64,000 nucleotides of DNA. It comes from Nocardiopsis potens DSM 45234. Lineage in GTDB: Bacteria > Actinomycetota > Actinomycetes > Streptosporangiales > Streptosporangiaceae. The position numbers and the translations under genes were made by a program. The DNA lies in the NCBI RefSeq assembly GCF_000341105.1, contig NZ_ANBB01000059.1, positions 32,794 through 96,793 of the forward strand, given 5' to 3'. Shown one piece after another: positions 9,559 through 19,646 of the stretch. Within the stretch, counting starts at the first letter, position 1; every line of letters starts with the position of its first letter. The notes under the pieces are model-generated. The model had not been told where the DNA came from and did no database searches. It worked only from the letters and a program-made list of their open reading frames with translations.

Positions 9559-10263
9559 GTGTCCTTCCCTCCCCCTCAGGGTCCTCCCCCGCCGGGGCAC
9601 GGCGGTCCGCCCTACGGGCCGACCGGGCCGCACCCGCCCGTTCCGCCGTACGGCCCGCACCAGGGCCCGCCGCAGGGGCCTCCCCCCGGCGGCCCGCCGC
9701 AGGGGCCCCCGCCGGGCGGCCCCGCCCCGTACGGCCCGCCGCCGAAGAAGGGCGGCTCGGGCTGCCTGATCGCCGGGATCATCGGCGGCGGCCTGGCCCT
9801 CATCCTGCTCATCGTCGGCGGCGTGGGCGCCTACTTCTACCTCGCCGGCGGCTCCGGCGGATCCGGCGGCTCGGGGGGCTCGGGGGGCTCCGCCCCCGGG
9901 GGCGGCCCCGGTGCGGGCGGCGCCTTCGACGGCACCTGGGACGCGCAGATGACCCAGTACGACGCGGACGGCGAGCCCTGGGCCGACTGGACCATGCACC
10001 TGACCATCGAGCAGGGCGAGGTCACCGAGGCCTCGGAGTCCGGGCTGACCAGCGGCGACGGCGCGTGCACCTGGGAGCCCGGCCCCGCCTCCACCGTCGG
10101 GGACGAGCTGAGCTTCTCCTACACCGTGACCGGCGACCCGGACTGCGTGGACAACGGCGCGGTGACGCTGCGCGACACCGGCACCGCGATCGAGGCCGAG
10201 GTCACCAGCGTGATGACGGACGGCGGCACCGCCTACGCCGACGGGACGCTCGCCCCGCGCTGA
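9559..10263 (+). CDS. Proline-rich single-pass membrane protein of unknown function
   Basis: A 234-residue protein starting at GTG 9559. Residues 1-70 are Pro/Gly-rich and presumably cytoplasmic. About 74-96 is a hydrophobic helix beginning GCLIAGIIGGG. A Gly/Ser linker (GGSGGSGG) leads to an extracytoplasmic domain of about 120 residues. That domain is acidic, probably beta-rich, and has two Cys (in GACTWEP and DPDCVDN) that could form a disulfide. There is no lipobox. I do not recognise the domain. It stands 40 bp upstream of the MFS gene and may be co-transcribed with it. Confidence 0.75.
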   Translation: MSFPPPQGPPPPGHGGPPYGPTGPHPPVPPYGPHQGPPQGPPPGGPPQGPPPGGPAPYGPPPKKGGSGCLIAGIIGGGLALILLIVGGVGAYFYLAGGSGGSGGSGGSGGSAPGGGPGAGGAFDGTWDAQMTQYDADGEPWADWTMHLTIEQGEVTEASESGLTSGDGACTWEPGPASTVGDELSFSYTVTGDPDCVDNGAVTLRDTGTAIEAEVTSVMTDGGTAYADGTLAPR

Positions 10264-10302
10264 CCCGGCGCCCGCCCCGCGGCCGGGCCGTACGCTTTCC
10301 CC

Positions 10303-11618
10303 GTGTCCTTCTTCGGTGATCTGCGGACCGTGCTGCGCGGGCCCCGCTTCCGCCGGCTCTTCGGCACCCGCCTGGTCTCGCAGTTCGCCGACGGCGTCTA
10401 CCAGGCGGGGCTGGCCGGCTACGTCTTCTTCAACCCCGAGCAGCACACCGCGGCCGGCGACGTCGCCGCCGCGTTCGCGGTGCTGCTGCTGCCGTTCTCG
10501 GTGGTCGGCCCGTTCGCCGGGGTGCTCATCGACCGCTGGTCCCGCCGCCAGGTGCTGCTGGTCTCGGCGCTGGTGAAGGCGGTGCTGGCCGGGCTGACCG
10601 GGGTGCTGGTGGCGGCCGGGGCCGACGGCGCGGCGTTCCTCGCCGCGGCGCTGGTGCTGCTCAGCGTCAACCGGTTCTTCCTGGCCGGGCTCTCCGCGGC
10701 GCTGCCGCACGTGGTCCCGGCCGACCGGCTGATGATGGCCAACGCCGTCACCCCCACCTGCGGCACCGCGGCGAGCTTCCTCGGCGCCGGGGTCGGCGCC
10801 GGGCTGCGGCTGGCCGGCGGGGACGGCGCGTCCGGCACCGCGGCGGTGCTGCTCGGCGCCGGGGTGTTCTTCGCCGCCGCGGGGGCGGTCGCGCTCACCC
10901 TGGGCCGCCGGGAGCTCGGCCCGGACCTGGCGGAGGCGCCGCCCCGGGTGCGCGAGGCGGTGCGCGGGGTGCTCTCCGGGCTGGCCGACGGGGCCCGGCA
11001 CATCCTCTCCCGGCGCCCGGCCCGGTACGGGCTGGCCACCATCGGCGGGCACCGGTTCCTCTTCGGCGTCTCCACCCTGATGACGCTGCTGCTGTACAAC
11101 AACACCTTCACCGCCGGCGGGGTGGCCGGGTTCGCCGGGTTCTCGGTGGCGCTGGCCGCCTCGGGGGCCGGGTTCCTCGCCGGGGCGGTGGCCACCCCTG
11201 GGCGACCGCGCGGATGTCGCCCGGGAACTGGATCGCGCTGCTGCTGGGCTGCGGGGCCGCGGTGCCGCTGGTGTTCGGCCTGCCGTTCTCGCCGGCGCTG
11301 TTCCCGTTCGCCGCGTTCGGCCTGGGGGTGGTCTCCCAGGGCGTCAAGGTCACCGTGGACACGCTGGTCCAGCGGTACATCGACGACGCCTACCGGGGAC
11401 GGGTGTTCTCCGTCTACGACATGCTGTTCAACGCCTGCTTCGCGGCGGCCGCCGCGGTGGCCGCGGTGGCCGTGCCGCCCTCCGGGGCGAGCGCCGCGGT
11501 GCTCTGCTGCATGGCCGCGGGCTACGCCGCGATGGCGGCCGGCTGGGCGGTGTACGCCCGCGGCGGCGGCGCGCCCGGGGTCGCCGGACCCGCCGGGGCC
11601 GGCCGCCGGGCGCGCTGA
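10303..11618 (+). pseudogene. MFS transporter, frameshifted
   Basis: A major-facilitator-type transporter. The first frame from GTG 10303 has FGTRLVSQFADGVYQAG and LIDRWSRRQVLL, the loop 2-3 type motif, and continues to AGAVATPGRP near 11200. Transport-like sequence then resumes in another frame (MSPGNWIALLLGCGAAVPLV) to the stop at 11618. One extra base in the ACCCCTGGG stretch near 11199-11207 would read ATPWATARMSPGNW and restore a protein of about 438 residues. The substrate is unknown. Either a decayed gene or a one-base sequencing error; see findings. Confidence 0.8.
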
Positions 11619-11672
11619 GGCCGGCGGCCGGCCCCGGGAGGACCGGGCGCGCGGGCCGCCGGAGCAGGGCGG

Positions 11673-13169
11673 CTACCCCTCCGGGAGCTCGATCCCCTGC
11701 GCCGCGGCCCAGGTGCGCAGCTCCGCCTCGGCCGCCTCGGCGCCCATCGGCCCGTTCTCCAGCCGCAGTTCGAGCAGGAACCGGTAGGCCTTGCCGACCA
11801 GCGGCCCCGGCTCGATGCCCAGGATCCGCTGGATCTCGTTGCCGTCCAGGTCCGGCCGGATGCTGTTCAGCTCCTCCTCTTCGGAGAGCCGCTCGATCCG
11901 GTGCTCGATGTCGTCGTAGGAGCGGCTCAGCGCCGCCGCCTTGCGCCGGTTCCGGGTGGTGCAGTCCGCCCGGGTCAGCACGTGCAGCCGCTGCAGCTGG
12001 TCGCCCGCGTCCCGGGCGTAGCGGCGAACCGCGGAGTCGGTCCACTCGCCCTTGCCGTAGCCGTGGAAGCGCAGGTGCAGCGCGACGAGCTTGCCGACGT
12101 CGGCGACCACGTCCTTGGGGAAGCGCAGCGCGCTCAGCCGGTTCTTGCTCATCGAGGCGCCGACCACCTCGTGGTGGTGGAAGGTGACCCGGCCGCCCGA
12201 CTCGAACGCCCGGGTCTTCGGCTTGCCGATGTCGTGCAGCAGCGCGGCCAGCCGGAGCACCAGGTCGGGCTGCATGCCGCGGGCCCGCTCCAGGTCGATC
12301 GCCTGGTCCAGCACGGTCAGCGAGTGCTCGTAGACGTCCTTGTGCCGGTGGTGCTCGTCGATCTCCAGGCGGAGCCGGGGGATCTCCGGGAGCACGTGCT
12401 GCGCCACCCCCAGCTCGACCATCTGCTCGATGCCGGTCCGCGGCGCCGGGCTGAGCATGAGCTTGGTGAGCTCGTCGCGGATCCGCTCGGCGGAGACGAT
12501 GGAGAGCCGGCCGGCCATCTCCCGGGCGGCCTCGCGGACCTCCGGGACCGGTTCGAAGCCGAGCTGGGCGGCGAACCGGACCGCGCGCATGATGCGCAGC
12601 GGGTCGTCGCCGAAGGAGTCCTCCGGCCGGCCCGGCGTGCGCAGCCGCCGGGCCCCGAGGTCCTCCATCCCGCCGAACGGGTCGACGAAGGCCCGGTCCG
12701 GCAGCCGCACCGCCATCGCGTTCACCGTGAAGTCGCGGCGCCGCAGGTCCTCGGTGAGCGAGGTGCCGTAGTCCACCTCCGGCTTGCGCGACTTGGGCGA
12801 GTAGGACTCGCTGCGGTAGGTGGTGATCTCCAGCTGCAGGCCGTCCTTGCGCAGCCCGACGGTGCCGAAGTCGATGCCGACCGTCCACACCGCGTCGGCC
12901 CAGCCGTCCACCAGCTCCAGGATCCGCTGCGGGACCGCGTCGGTGGTCAGGTCGAAGTCGTGCACCTCCCGGCCGAGCAGTGCGTCCCGCACCGGGCCGC
13001 CGACCAGGGCCAGCTCGTGGCCGGCCGCGGCGAACCGCTCCCCCAGCTCTCGGGCGGCCCGGTCGATGGCGGCGAAGACGCCGGCGACGGCGTCCCGCTG
13101 GTCGGCGGTCAGCTCGGACGGCGCCCCCTCGGGGCGCGGGTTCTCACCTGGAAGCGCAGTGTTCGGCAC
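11673..13169 (-). CDS. cca: CCA tRNA nucleotidyltransferase
   Basis: A 498-residue enzyme that adds or repairs the 3'-CCA of tRNAs. The head domain has GGPVRDALLGREVHDFDLTT with the DxD metal ligands. It is followed by RRDFTVNAMA and the SFGDDPLRIMRAVRFAAQLG segment. An HD-type hydrolase motif is seen in LAALLHDIGKPKT. The GTG at 13169 (VPNTALPGEN) is chosen; the frame extends upstream to 13460 but that part is low-complexity and overlaps the divergent gene. Its activity is needed here because the tRNA-Ile in this window does not encode CCA. It is convergent with the MFS gene and divergent from the DUF6049-like gene. Confidence 0.94.
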   Translation of the reverse strand: MPNTALPGENPRPEGAPSELTADQRDAVAGVFAAIDRAARELGERFAAAGHELALVGGPVRDALLGREVHDFDLTTDAVPQRILELVDGWADAVWTVGIDFGTVGLRKDGLQLEITTYRSESYSPKSRKPEVDYGTSLTEDLRRRDFTVNAMAVRLPDRAFVDPFGGMEDLGARRLRTPGRPEDSFGDDPLRIMRAVRFAAQLGFEPVPEVREAAREMAGRLSIVSAERIRDELTKLMLSPAPRTGIEQMVELGVAQHVLPEIPRLRLEIDEHHRHKDVYEHSLTVLDQAIDLERARGMQPDLVLRLAALLHDIGKPKTRAFESGGRVTFHHHEVVGASMSKNRLSALRFPKDVVADVGKLVALHLRFHGYGKGEWTDSAVRRYARDAGDQLQRLHVLTRADCTTRNRRKAAALSRSYDDIEHRIERLSEEEELNSIRPDLDGNEIQRILGIEPGPLVGKAYRFLLELRLENGPMGAEAAEAELRTWAAAQGIELPEG

Positions 13170-13399
13170 AGCTCTCGAGGGTAAGTGGCCTTCCCCCGCG
13201 GTGCGAATCGGCGGCCCTCCCCCGGGGCCCCGCCGTTGCACTTCGGGACCGGCTCCGCGAGAAGGTATCGTCGATCCCATCGGCACGACCGGACCGCTCC
13301 CTCGCGGCGGCGCCGCGTGCCCGATCGAACCGGCCACGGCGTCAGCGTTGCGCGGCACCCCCGCCCGGCCACCGTCAACCCGACTGGAAACCTTCTGGC

Positions 13400-15637
13400 G
13401 TGCGTCGATTTGCTCACCTGGGCGCGGTCGTGGCCACGACCGCGGTCCTGATCCCGGCACTGGCCGGCTTCTCTCCTGTCCGGACCCCGTCGGCGGCCCC
13501 GGCCGAGACCGACCCCGATGAGGCGCCGCTCGTCATCGACGCCATCACCCCCGAGGCGGTGGAACCGGACAGCACACTGCGCATCACCGGGGAGATCACC
13601 AACACCACCGGCGCCGCCCTGGACGACCTGGCGATCCGGTTCCGCTACTCCGGCTACCCCTTCCACGAGCGCGCCCAGATCGCCGAGTTCGGCGAGGGGC
13701 AGGGGGACGGCCAGACCCCCGCGCGCGGCCCCTCGGTGGACGTCGACGGCCCCCTGGAGCCGGGCGAGACCGCCTCCTTCACCCTCAAGGTCAAGGCCGG
13801 GAAGCTCGGCCTGGACGGCTTCGGGGTGTACCCGATGGCGGTGGAGGCGCTGGAGGGCGGCTCGGAGATCGCCACGGTCCGCAGCTACCTGCCCTACGAG
13901 GGCGAGAAGGCCCCCTCCCCCGTCGACATGGCCTGGGTCTGGCCGCTGATGGACTACCCCCGGCGCACCGACGACGACACCTTCCTCAGCACCGACCTGT
14001 CCGCCAGCGTCGGGCCGAACGGCCGGCTGGGCCGGCTGCTCACCGTCGGCGCCCAGGACGACTCCCTCACCCTGGACCCGAACGAGGCCGCCGACCCCGA
14101 GGAGGTCCCCGAGCCGGAGGAGAGCGACTCCGCCCAGGACACCACCTCGGCCCCGGCCTCCGACGACGCCGACCGGGTCCCGGTCACCTGGGCGGTCGAC
14201 CCCGGGCTGCTCTCCGACATCGAGCGGCTGGCCGCCGGCCCGCACCAGGTCCTGGAGGACCCCTCGGCCGCCGGCGACGCCCTGGAGCCCCCCGCGCAGA
14301 CCCGCGAGGCCGACCCCGCGGCCCGGGTCTGGCTGGACGGCGCCGCCTCCGCCCTGGAGAACGGGCACGTCATCGCCACCCCCTACGCGAACCCGGACGT
14401 CTCCGCGCTGCTCGCCGCCGACCTCGGCGCCGACCTGGACGACGCGGCCTCCCTCGGCCGGGACGCCCTCGCCTCCGCGCTGGGCGTCGAGGCCGACGGC
14501 GCCTACGCGCTGCCCCCCGACGGCCTGGTCGACCAGGCCACCCTGGACTTCTACGCCGAGCAGGGCGCCACCCGGTTCCTCGTCTCCGACGCCCAGATGC
14601 CCCCCCAGCCCTGGGTCGAGCACACCCCGGACGCCGGCGCCGAGCTGCCCCTCGGCGGTTCCGGCGAGGGCACCGCCCTGGTGGTGGACAGCGGGATCAC
14701 CGACGCCCTGGGCCGGCCCAGCCGGGACCCCGGCGAGGCGGCCCTGGCCCGGCAGCGGTTCATCGCCGAGACCGCGATGATCAGCGGGGAGCACACCGGC
14801 GGCGACCGCACCGTGGTCGCCATGCCGCCGACCGCCTGGAACCCCGACCCGGAGTTCGCCCGCTCCGTGCTGGCCGCCTCCGAAGAGCTGCCCTGGGTGG
14901 ACGCGGTCGAGCTGGGCGACGTCGAGCCGCCCTCCGGCGACTCCGAGCGCCAGGAGCCGTCCGGCGGGGCGGTGAAGAAGGCCCGGCTGGACGGCGACCA
15001 CATGGAGGCGGTGAAGGACATCCGCGGCTCGGTCCGGCTGTTCAACAGCATCCTGGTGGAGGACGTCGACCCGTTCCGCCCCGCCGTGCTGCGCGCCGAG
15101 TCCGCGGCCTGGCGGGAGGAGGAGAGCCGCCGCCCGCTCTCGGTGCGGCTCGTCGGCAGCGCCGTCCGGGCCGGCCTGGGCAAGGTGCGGATCATCCCCA
15201 CCGAGCCGGTCACCCTGGCCAGCAAGACCGGCACCATCGGCGTCATCATCGCCAACGACCTGGACGGCGAGGACCTGGCGGTCGAGGTCAAGCTCTCCAT
15301 GTTCTCGGAGAACTCCGAGCGGCTGAGCATCGGCGACTACACCGACGAGATGGAGATCGGCCCGGGCCGCAAGACGACCGTGTACGTGCCGCTGAACGCG
15401 CGGATCAACGGCCGCACCATGCTCTACCTGAGCCTGCAGAACTCCATGGGCGAACCGATCTCCAGCGAGGAGACCCTCACCTCGGTGAACGCCACCGGCC
15501 TGGGCAACCAGGCGATGATCATCAGCGGCATCGGCGCACTGGTCCTGGTGGTCGCGCTCACCCCGCGGGCGCTGCGCAAGTGGGCCCGCAAGCGCGCCGC
15601 CGCCCAGGGCGGCCCGACCGGCGGCGAGGACGGCTGA
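13400..15637 (+). CDS. DUF6049-like secreted, membrane-anchored envelope protein
   Basis: A 745-residue protein starting at GTG 13400, with signal-like residues 2-28 (FAHLGAVVATTAVLIPALAGF). An N-terminal Ig-like segment (TPEAVEPDSTLRITGEITN) is followed by a central region with VTWAVDPGLL and a second repeat of beta-rich segments near TEPVTLASKTGTIGVIIAN. A C-terminal helix (about 712-730) precedes a basic tail. The gene always neighbours cca and murJ in actinomycetes (family knowledge), which suggests an envelope role, but the biochemical function is unknown. It is 58 bp upstream of the first murJ. Confidence 0.82.
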   Translation: MRRFAHLGAVVATTAVLIPALAGFSPVRTPSAAPAETDPDEAPLVIDAITPEAVEPDSTLRITGEITNTTGAALDDLAIRFRYSGYPFHERAQIAEFGEGQGDGQTPARGPSVDVDGPLEPGETASFTLKVKAGKLGLDGFGVYPMAVEALEGGSEIATVRSYLPYEGEKAPSPVDMAWVWPLMDYPRRTDDDTFLSTDLSASVGPNGRLGRLLTVGAQDDSLTLDPNEAADPEEVPEPEESDSAQDTTSAPASDDADRVPVTWAVDPGLLSDIERLAAGPHQVLEDPSAAGDALEPPAQTREADPAARVWLDGAASALENGHVIATPYANPDVSALLAADLGADLDDAASLGRDALASALGVEADGAYALPPDGLVDQATLDFYAEQGATRFLVSDAQMPPQPWVEHTPDAGAELPLGGSGEGTALVVDSGITDALGRPSRDPGEAALARQRFIAETAMISGEHTGGDRTVVAMPPTAWNPDPEFARSVLAASEELPWVDAVELGDVEPPSGDSERQEPSGGAVKKARLDGDHMEAVKDIRGSVRLFNSILVEDVDPFRPAVLRAESAAWREEESRRPLSVRLVGSAVRAGLGKVRIIPTEPVTLASKTGTIGVIIANDLDGEDLAVEVKLSMFSENSERLSIGDYTDEMEIGPGRKTTVYVPLNARINGRTMLYLSLQNSMGEPISSEETLTSVNATGLGNQAMIISGIGALVLVVALTPRALRKWARKRAAAQGGPTGGEDG

Positions 15638-15695
15638 GGCGCGCGCCCGCCTCCCGTCCCGCCGGCGAGCACCACCAGCGAAAGGAGCCTGCCCG

Positions 15696-17384
15696 GTGGC
15701 AACCGACACCGTCGACGGCAGCGACGACAGCGCACAGAGCGACTCCGGCTCCGGCGGCGGATCCGGGGGCGGCGCGATGCGCTCCAGCGCCATCATGGCC
15801 GTCGGGACCATGGCCTCCCGGATCACCGGCTTCGTGCGGACCATCGTGCTCGCCGCGGCCCTGGGGACCCAGCTCCTCGGCGACGCCTACAACACCGCCA
15901 ACACCATCCCGTTCATCATCAACGACCTGCTGATCCAGGGGCTGATGGCGAGCGTCATAATCCCGTTCCTGGTGAAGCGGCGGAAGGCCGACGCCGACGG
16001 CGGCAAGGCCACCGAGGACCGGCTGTTCACCGCCGCGGTGGTGCTGCTGCTGGTGGTGAGCGTCACCGCGATGGCCGCCGCCCAGTGGCTGCTGGCCATG
16101 TACGCCGGCGGGTTCACCGACGAGCAGATGCAGGTCTCGGTCTACCTGGCCCGGTTCCTGCTGGCGCAGATCTTCTTCGTCGGCCTCAGCGGCCTGATCA
16201 GCGCGATGCTCAACACCCGGGACCGGTTCGGCGCACCGGTGTGGGCGCCGGTGCTGAACAACCTGGTCATCATCGCGGTCGGGGTCGCGTTCATCCTGGT
16301 CGCGGCGCCCGGCCGCACCCCGGAGAACATCACCTCCGGTGAGCTGACCCTGCTCGGCCTGGGCACCACCTGCGGCATGGTCGCCCAGACCCTCGCGCTG
16401 GTGGTCTCGCTGTGGCGGACCGGGTTCCGCTGGCGGCCCCGGCTCGACCTGCGCGGCTCCGGCCTGGGCGAGGCGCTGCGCACCGCGGGCTGGATGTTCC
16501 TCTACACCTGCACCACTCAGGTGGGCTTCCTGATCACCACCAACATCGCCAACCGGGCCGGCAGCCAGAGCGTGGAGCAGGGCTACGGGGTCGGCGCCGG
16601 CCTGACCGCCTACAACTACGCCTACCAGCTCTTCCAGCTGCCGTACGCGATCATCGCGGTCTCGCTGATCACCGTGCTGCTGCCGCGGATGAGCGCGCAC
16701 GCCCACGACGGCCTCTGGCACGAGGTGCGGGACGGCTTCTCCCGGACGCTGCGGGTCTCCGCGCTGTTCCTGGTGCCGCTGGCGCTGGCCATGGCGGTCT
16801 ACGCGGTGCAGCTCTCCGTGGTGGTGTTCGCCCGCGGCTCCACCTCCGCCGCCGACGCGCACAACATCGGCGTGGTGCTCGCGGTGATGTCGCTGGGCCT
16901 GGTGCCGTTCACCGTCTTCCAGCTGATGCTCCGGGTCTTCTACGCGATGGGCGACACCCGCACCCCGGCGATGATCAGCATCGCCAACGTCGCGGTGCAC
17001 GGCGTGCTGGCGGTCTCCTCGTCGCTGCTGCTGCCGCCGAACCAGGTGGTGGTCGGCGTCGCCGCCGGGTTCATGCTCTCCTTCGTGTCCGGCCTGGTCA
17101 TCGCGGGGACGATCCTCAGCGCCCGGCTCGGAGGGCTTGACGGGCGGCGCATCCTGGGCACATTGTTGCGTCTGCACCTGGCGTCGCTGCCCAGCGTCGC
17201 CGCCGCGGTCGGCGTGCTCTGGCTGTTCACCCGCTGGTTCGGCTCCGGGCTGCTCACCAACCTGGGCGCCCCCGCCGCCGGCTGCCTGATCGGCGCGCTG
17301 CTGTTCCTGCTCTTCGCCCGGCTGCTGCGGGTCCAGGAGCTGCAGTCCGCCATCGGGCTGGTCCGCTCCCGGCTGCGGCGCTGA
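15696..17384 (+). CDS. murJ: Lipid II flippase MurJ, copy 1
   Basis: A 562-residue polytopic protein of the MOP superfamily that flips lipid II across the membrane for peptidoglycan synthesis. It starts at GTG 15696 with an AAAGGAG site. A Ser/Gly-rich head of about 25 residues is followed by SSAIMAVGTMASRITGFVRT, the hallmark start of MurJ, then about 14 hydrophobic segments. YAYQLFQLPYAIIAVSLITVLLPRMS and FYAMGDTRTPAMI are conserved. The second murJ begins about 190 bp downstream, so this is one of two tandem paralogues. Confidence 0.93.
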   Translation: MATDTVDGSDDSAQSDSGSGGGSGGGAMRSSAIMAVGTMASRITGFVRTIVLAAALGTQLLGDAYNTANTIPFIINDLLIQGLMASVIIPFLVKRRKADADGGKATEDRLFTAAVVLLLVVSVTAMAAAQWLLAMYAGGFTDEQMQVSVYLARFLLAQIFFVGLSGLISAMLNTRDRFGAPVWAPVLNNLVIIAVGVAFILVAAPGRTPENITSGELTLLGLGTTCGMVAQTLALVVSLWRTGFRWRPRLDLRGSGLGEALRTAGWMFLYTCTTQVGFLITTNIANRAGSQSVEQGYGVGAGLTAYNYAYQLFQLPYAIIAVSLITVLLPRMSAHAHDGLWHEVRDGFSRTLRVSALFLVPLALAMAVYAVQLSVVVFARGSTSAADAHNIGVVLAVMSLGLVPFTVFQLMLRVFYAMGDTRTPAMISIANVAVHGVLAVSSSLLLPPNQVVVGVAAGFMLSFVSGLVIAGTILSARLGGLDGRRILGTLLRLHLASLPSVAAAVGVLWLFTRWFGSGLLTNLGAPAAGCLIGALLFLLFARLLRVQELQSAIGLVRSRLRR

Positions 17385-17570
17385 CCGGGGGCGCGGCCGG
17401 GGCCGACCGGTTCCGGCCGCGCCCGCCTCCGGGCGCGCGCCCGCCCGGCCCGCACCCGTATCCTCTACTCTCCGCCCGCCGACGCCCGGCCTCCGGCGCC
17501 CCCGTCTCCCTGCCACCCGGGACGCGGGCCGCGGTCCGGGATCCGCTCCCGATCACGATTGCGCTCCCCC

Positions 17571-19406
17571 GTGGCCAAGGACCAGACCGACAGCGAGAAC
17601 GGCCCGCGCTCGCGCCTCCTCATGCCCGAGGAGGTCCTCGACTCGATCGAGCGCTCCGAACCGGACGACCGCCCCGAACCGGGGCTGACCACGGTCCGGG
17701 ACCCCGCCGAGATCGGCGACCTGGGCACCGCGGACCGGGCCGGCGAGGAGGGCGACGAGATCGGCGGTGCCGCGCACAGCGCACCGCCGAACCTGATGCG
17801 CTCCAGCGCCGTCATGGCCGTCGGCACGGTGTTCTCCCGGCTCACCGGCTTCGGGCGGACGCTGGTGCTCGCCGCGGCGCTGGGCACCCAGCTCCTCGGC
17901 GACGCCTACCAGACCGCGAACATGGTGCCGTTCGCCGTCTACGACCTGCTCATCGGCGGCCTGCTGGCCAGCGTCTTCGTGCCGTTCCTGGTGAAGCGGC
18001 GGAAGGCCGACGCCGACGGCGGCGACGCCACCGAGCAGCGGCTGTTCACCGCGATGCTGCTGGCGCTGTTCGCCATCACCCTGGTCGCGATCCTGGCCGC
18101 GGAGTGGCTGATCCGGATCTACGCCGGCGAGTTCACCGCCCCGCAGCACGAGGTCGCGGTCTACCTGGCCCGGTTCCTGCTGGCGCAGATCTTCTTCATC
18201 GGCGCCAGCGGCATCGCCAGCTCCATGCTGAACGCGCGGAACCGGTTCGCCGCGCCGATGTGGACCCCGGTGCTGCAGAACCTGGTGATCATCGGGGTCG
18301 GCCTGCTCTTCCTGAGCACGGCCGGCTCGGGCGGCACCCCGGAGAGCGTCACCGAGGCCCAGCTCACCCTGCTGGGGGCCGGCACCGCCGCGGGGCAGGT
18401 GCTGCAGACCGCGATCCTCGCCTGGTCGCTGTGGCGGGCCGGGTTCCGCTGGCGGCCCCGGCTCGACCTGCGCGGCGCCGGGCTGGGCGAGCCGGTGCGC
18501 ACCGCGGGCTGGATGATGCTCTACATCGGCATCGTCCAGGCCGGGCTGCTGGTGACCACCAACGTCGCCACCCGGGCCGGGGTGCGCGCGGCCGAGGCCG
18601 GCGAGTCGCTGGCCGGCGCGGGCATCACCGCCTACCAGTACGCCTCGCTGATCTACCAGCTGCCGTACGCGATCATCGCGGTCTCGGTGATCACCGCGCT
18701 GCTGCCGCGGATGAGCGGGCACGTCGCAGAGGGCCGCAAGGACCTGGTCCGGCTCGACTTCTCCCGCGGGTTCCGGCTCTCCTCGGTGCTGCTGGTGCCG
18801 ATCTCGGTGGCGATGGTCGTCTACGCCGTCCCGTTCTGCGTGCTGCTGTACGCGCGCGGCAGCACCTCGGTGCAGGACGCGCAGAGCATCGGGATGATCC
18901 TGATGGCGTTCTCGGTGATGCTCATCCCGTTCACCCTGTTCCAGCTCCAGCAGCGGGTGTTCTACGCGCTGGGCGACACCCGCACGCCGTCGCTGATCGC
19001 GATCCCCGCCGAGCTGGCGCACGCGGCGCTGGCCGTCGCGCTGCTGTTCCTCGCCCCGCCGCACCTGATCGTGGTGCTGCTCCCGGTCGCCTATGGCATG
19101 TACTACATCGTCGGCTCGCTGATCGCCTGGCGGATGCTGTCCCGCCGGCTCAACGGGCTGGACGGCCGGCGGACGCTCCGCACCCTGCTGCGGCTCTACG
19201 CCGCGTCGCTGCCGAGCGCGGTCTTCGCGGTCGCGATGATCTTCACCTTCGGCCTGCTGCCCGGGACCTACCTGCCCTCTGTGCTGGCCATGGCGGTGGG
19301 CGGCGCGGTGGGCGCGGCGGTGTTCGTTCTGGTGGCCCAGCGCCTCGGCGTGACAGAAGTCACAACTTTCTTCGGTATGGTACGAACCCGCCTACTCCGT
19401 CGCTGA
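17571..19406 (+). CDS. Lipid II flippase MurJ, copy 2
   Basis: A 611-residue MurJ paralogue. An acidic N-terminal extension of about 75 residues precedes MRSSAVMAVGTVFSRLTGFGRT. About 14 membrane segments follow, with YQLPYAIIAVSVITALLPRMSGH and FYALGDTRTPSL. Several stretches (VPFLVKRRKADADGG, AVYLARFLLAQIFF) match copy 1 closely, indicating tandem duplication. The start is uncertain: GTG 17571 and TTG 17559 are in frame and neither has a good ribosome-binding site. The pseudokinase gene follows on the same strand, as in the actinobacterial murJ neighbourhood. Confidence 0.88.
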   Translation: MAKDQTDSENGPRSRLLMPEEVLDSIERSEPDDRPEPGLTTVRDPAEIGDLGTADRAGEEGDEIGGAAHSAPPNLMRSSAVMAVGTVFSRLTGFGRTLVLAAALGTQLLGDAYQTANMVPFAVYDLLIGGLLASVFVPFLVKRRKADADGGDATEQRLFTAMLLALFAITLVAILAAEWLIRIYAGEFTAPQHEVAVYLARFLLAQIFFIGASGIASSMLNARNRFAAPMWTPVLQNLVIIGVGLLFLSTAGSGGTPESVTEAQLTLLGAGTAAGQVLQTAILAWSLWRAGFRWRPRLDLRGAGLGEPVRTAGWMMLYIGIVQAGLLVTTNVATRAGVRAAEAGESLAGAGITAYQYASLIYQLPYAIIAVSVITALLPRMSGHVAEGRKDLVRLDFSRGFRLSSVLLVPISVAMVVYAVPFCVLLYARGSTSVQDAQSIGMILMAFSVMLIPFTLFQLQQRVFYALGDTRTPSLIAIPAELAHAALAVALLFLAPPHLIVVLLPVAYGMYYIVGSLIAWRMLSRRLNGLDGRRTLRTLLRLYAASLPSAVFAVAMIFTFGLLPGTYLPSVLAMAVGGAVGAAVFVLVAQRLGVTEVTTFFGMVRTRLLRR

Positions 19407-19646
19407 TCACCCGGACGACGTCACGGCGCGTAAGCAGAGGAAGGAGGGTGAAGTGCGGCGAGTGCGGTGTACTTGTCCTCCTGGGACGTCGTCCGAGCGT
19501 CCTAGCATGGAACAGCAGTTCTCCCCCTCCGCACCCGAGTATGACCGAGCTGCCCGAAGGGAGGTCAGGGACAGCCGACATGGCCGGCCCCAGCGCCGAG
19601 ACCGAACCGGCGCCCCCGCGCCCGTCCCGCTGGTCCCCCGGTCGTC

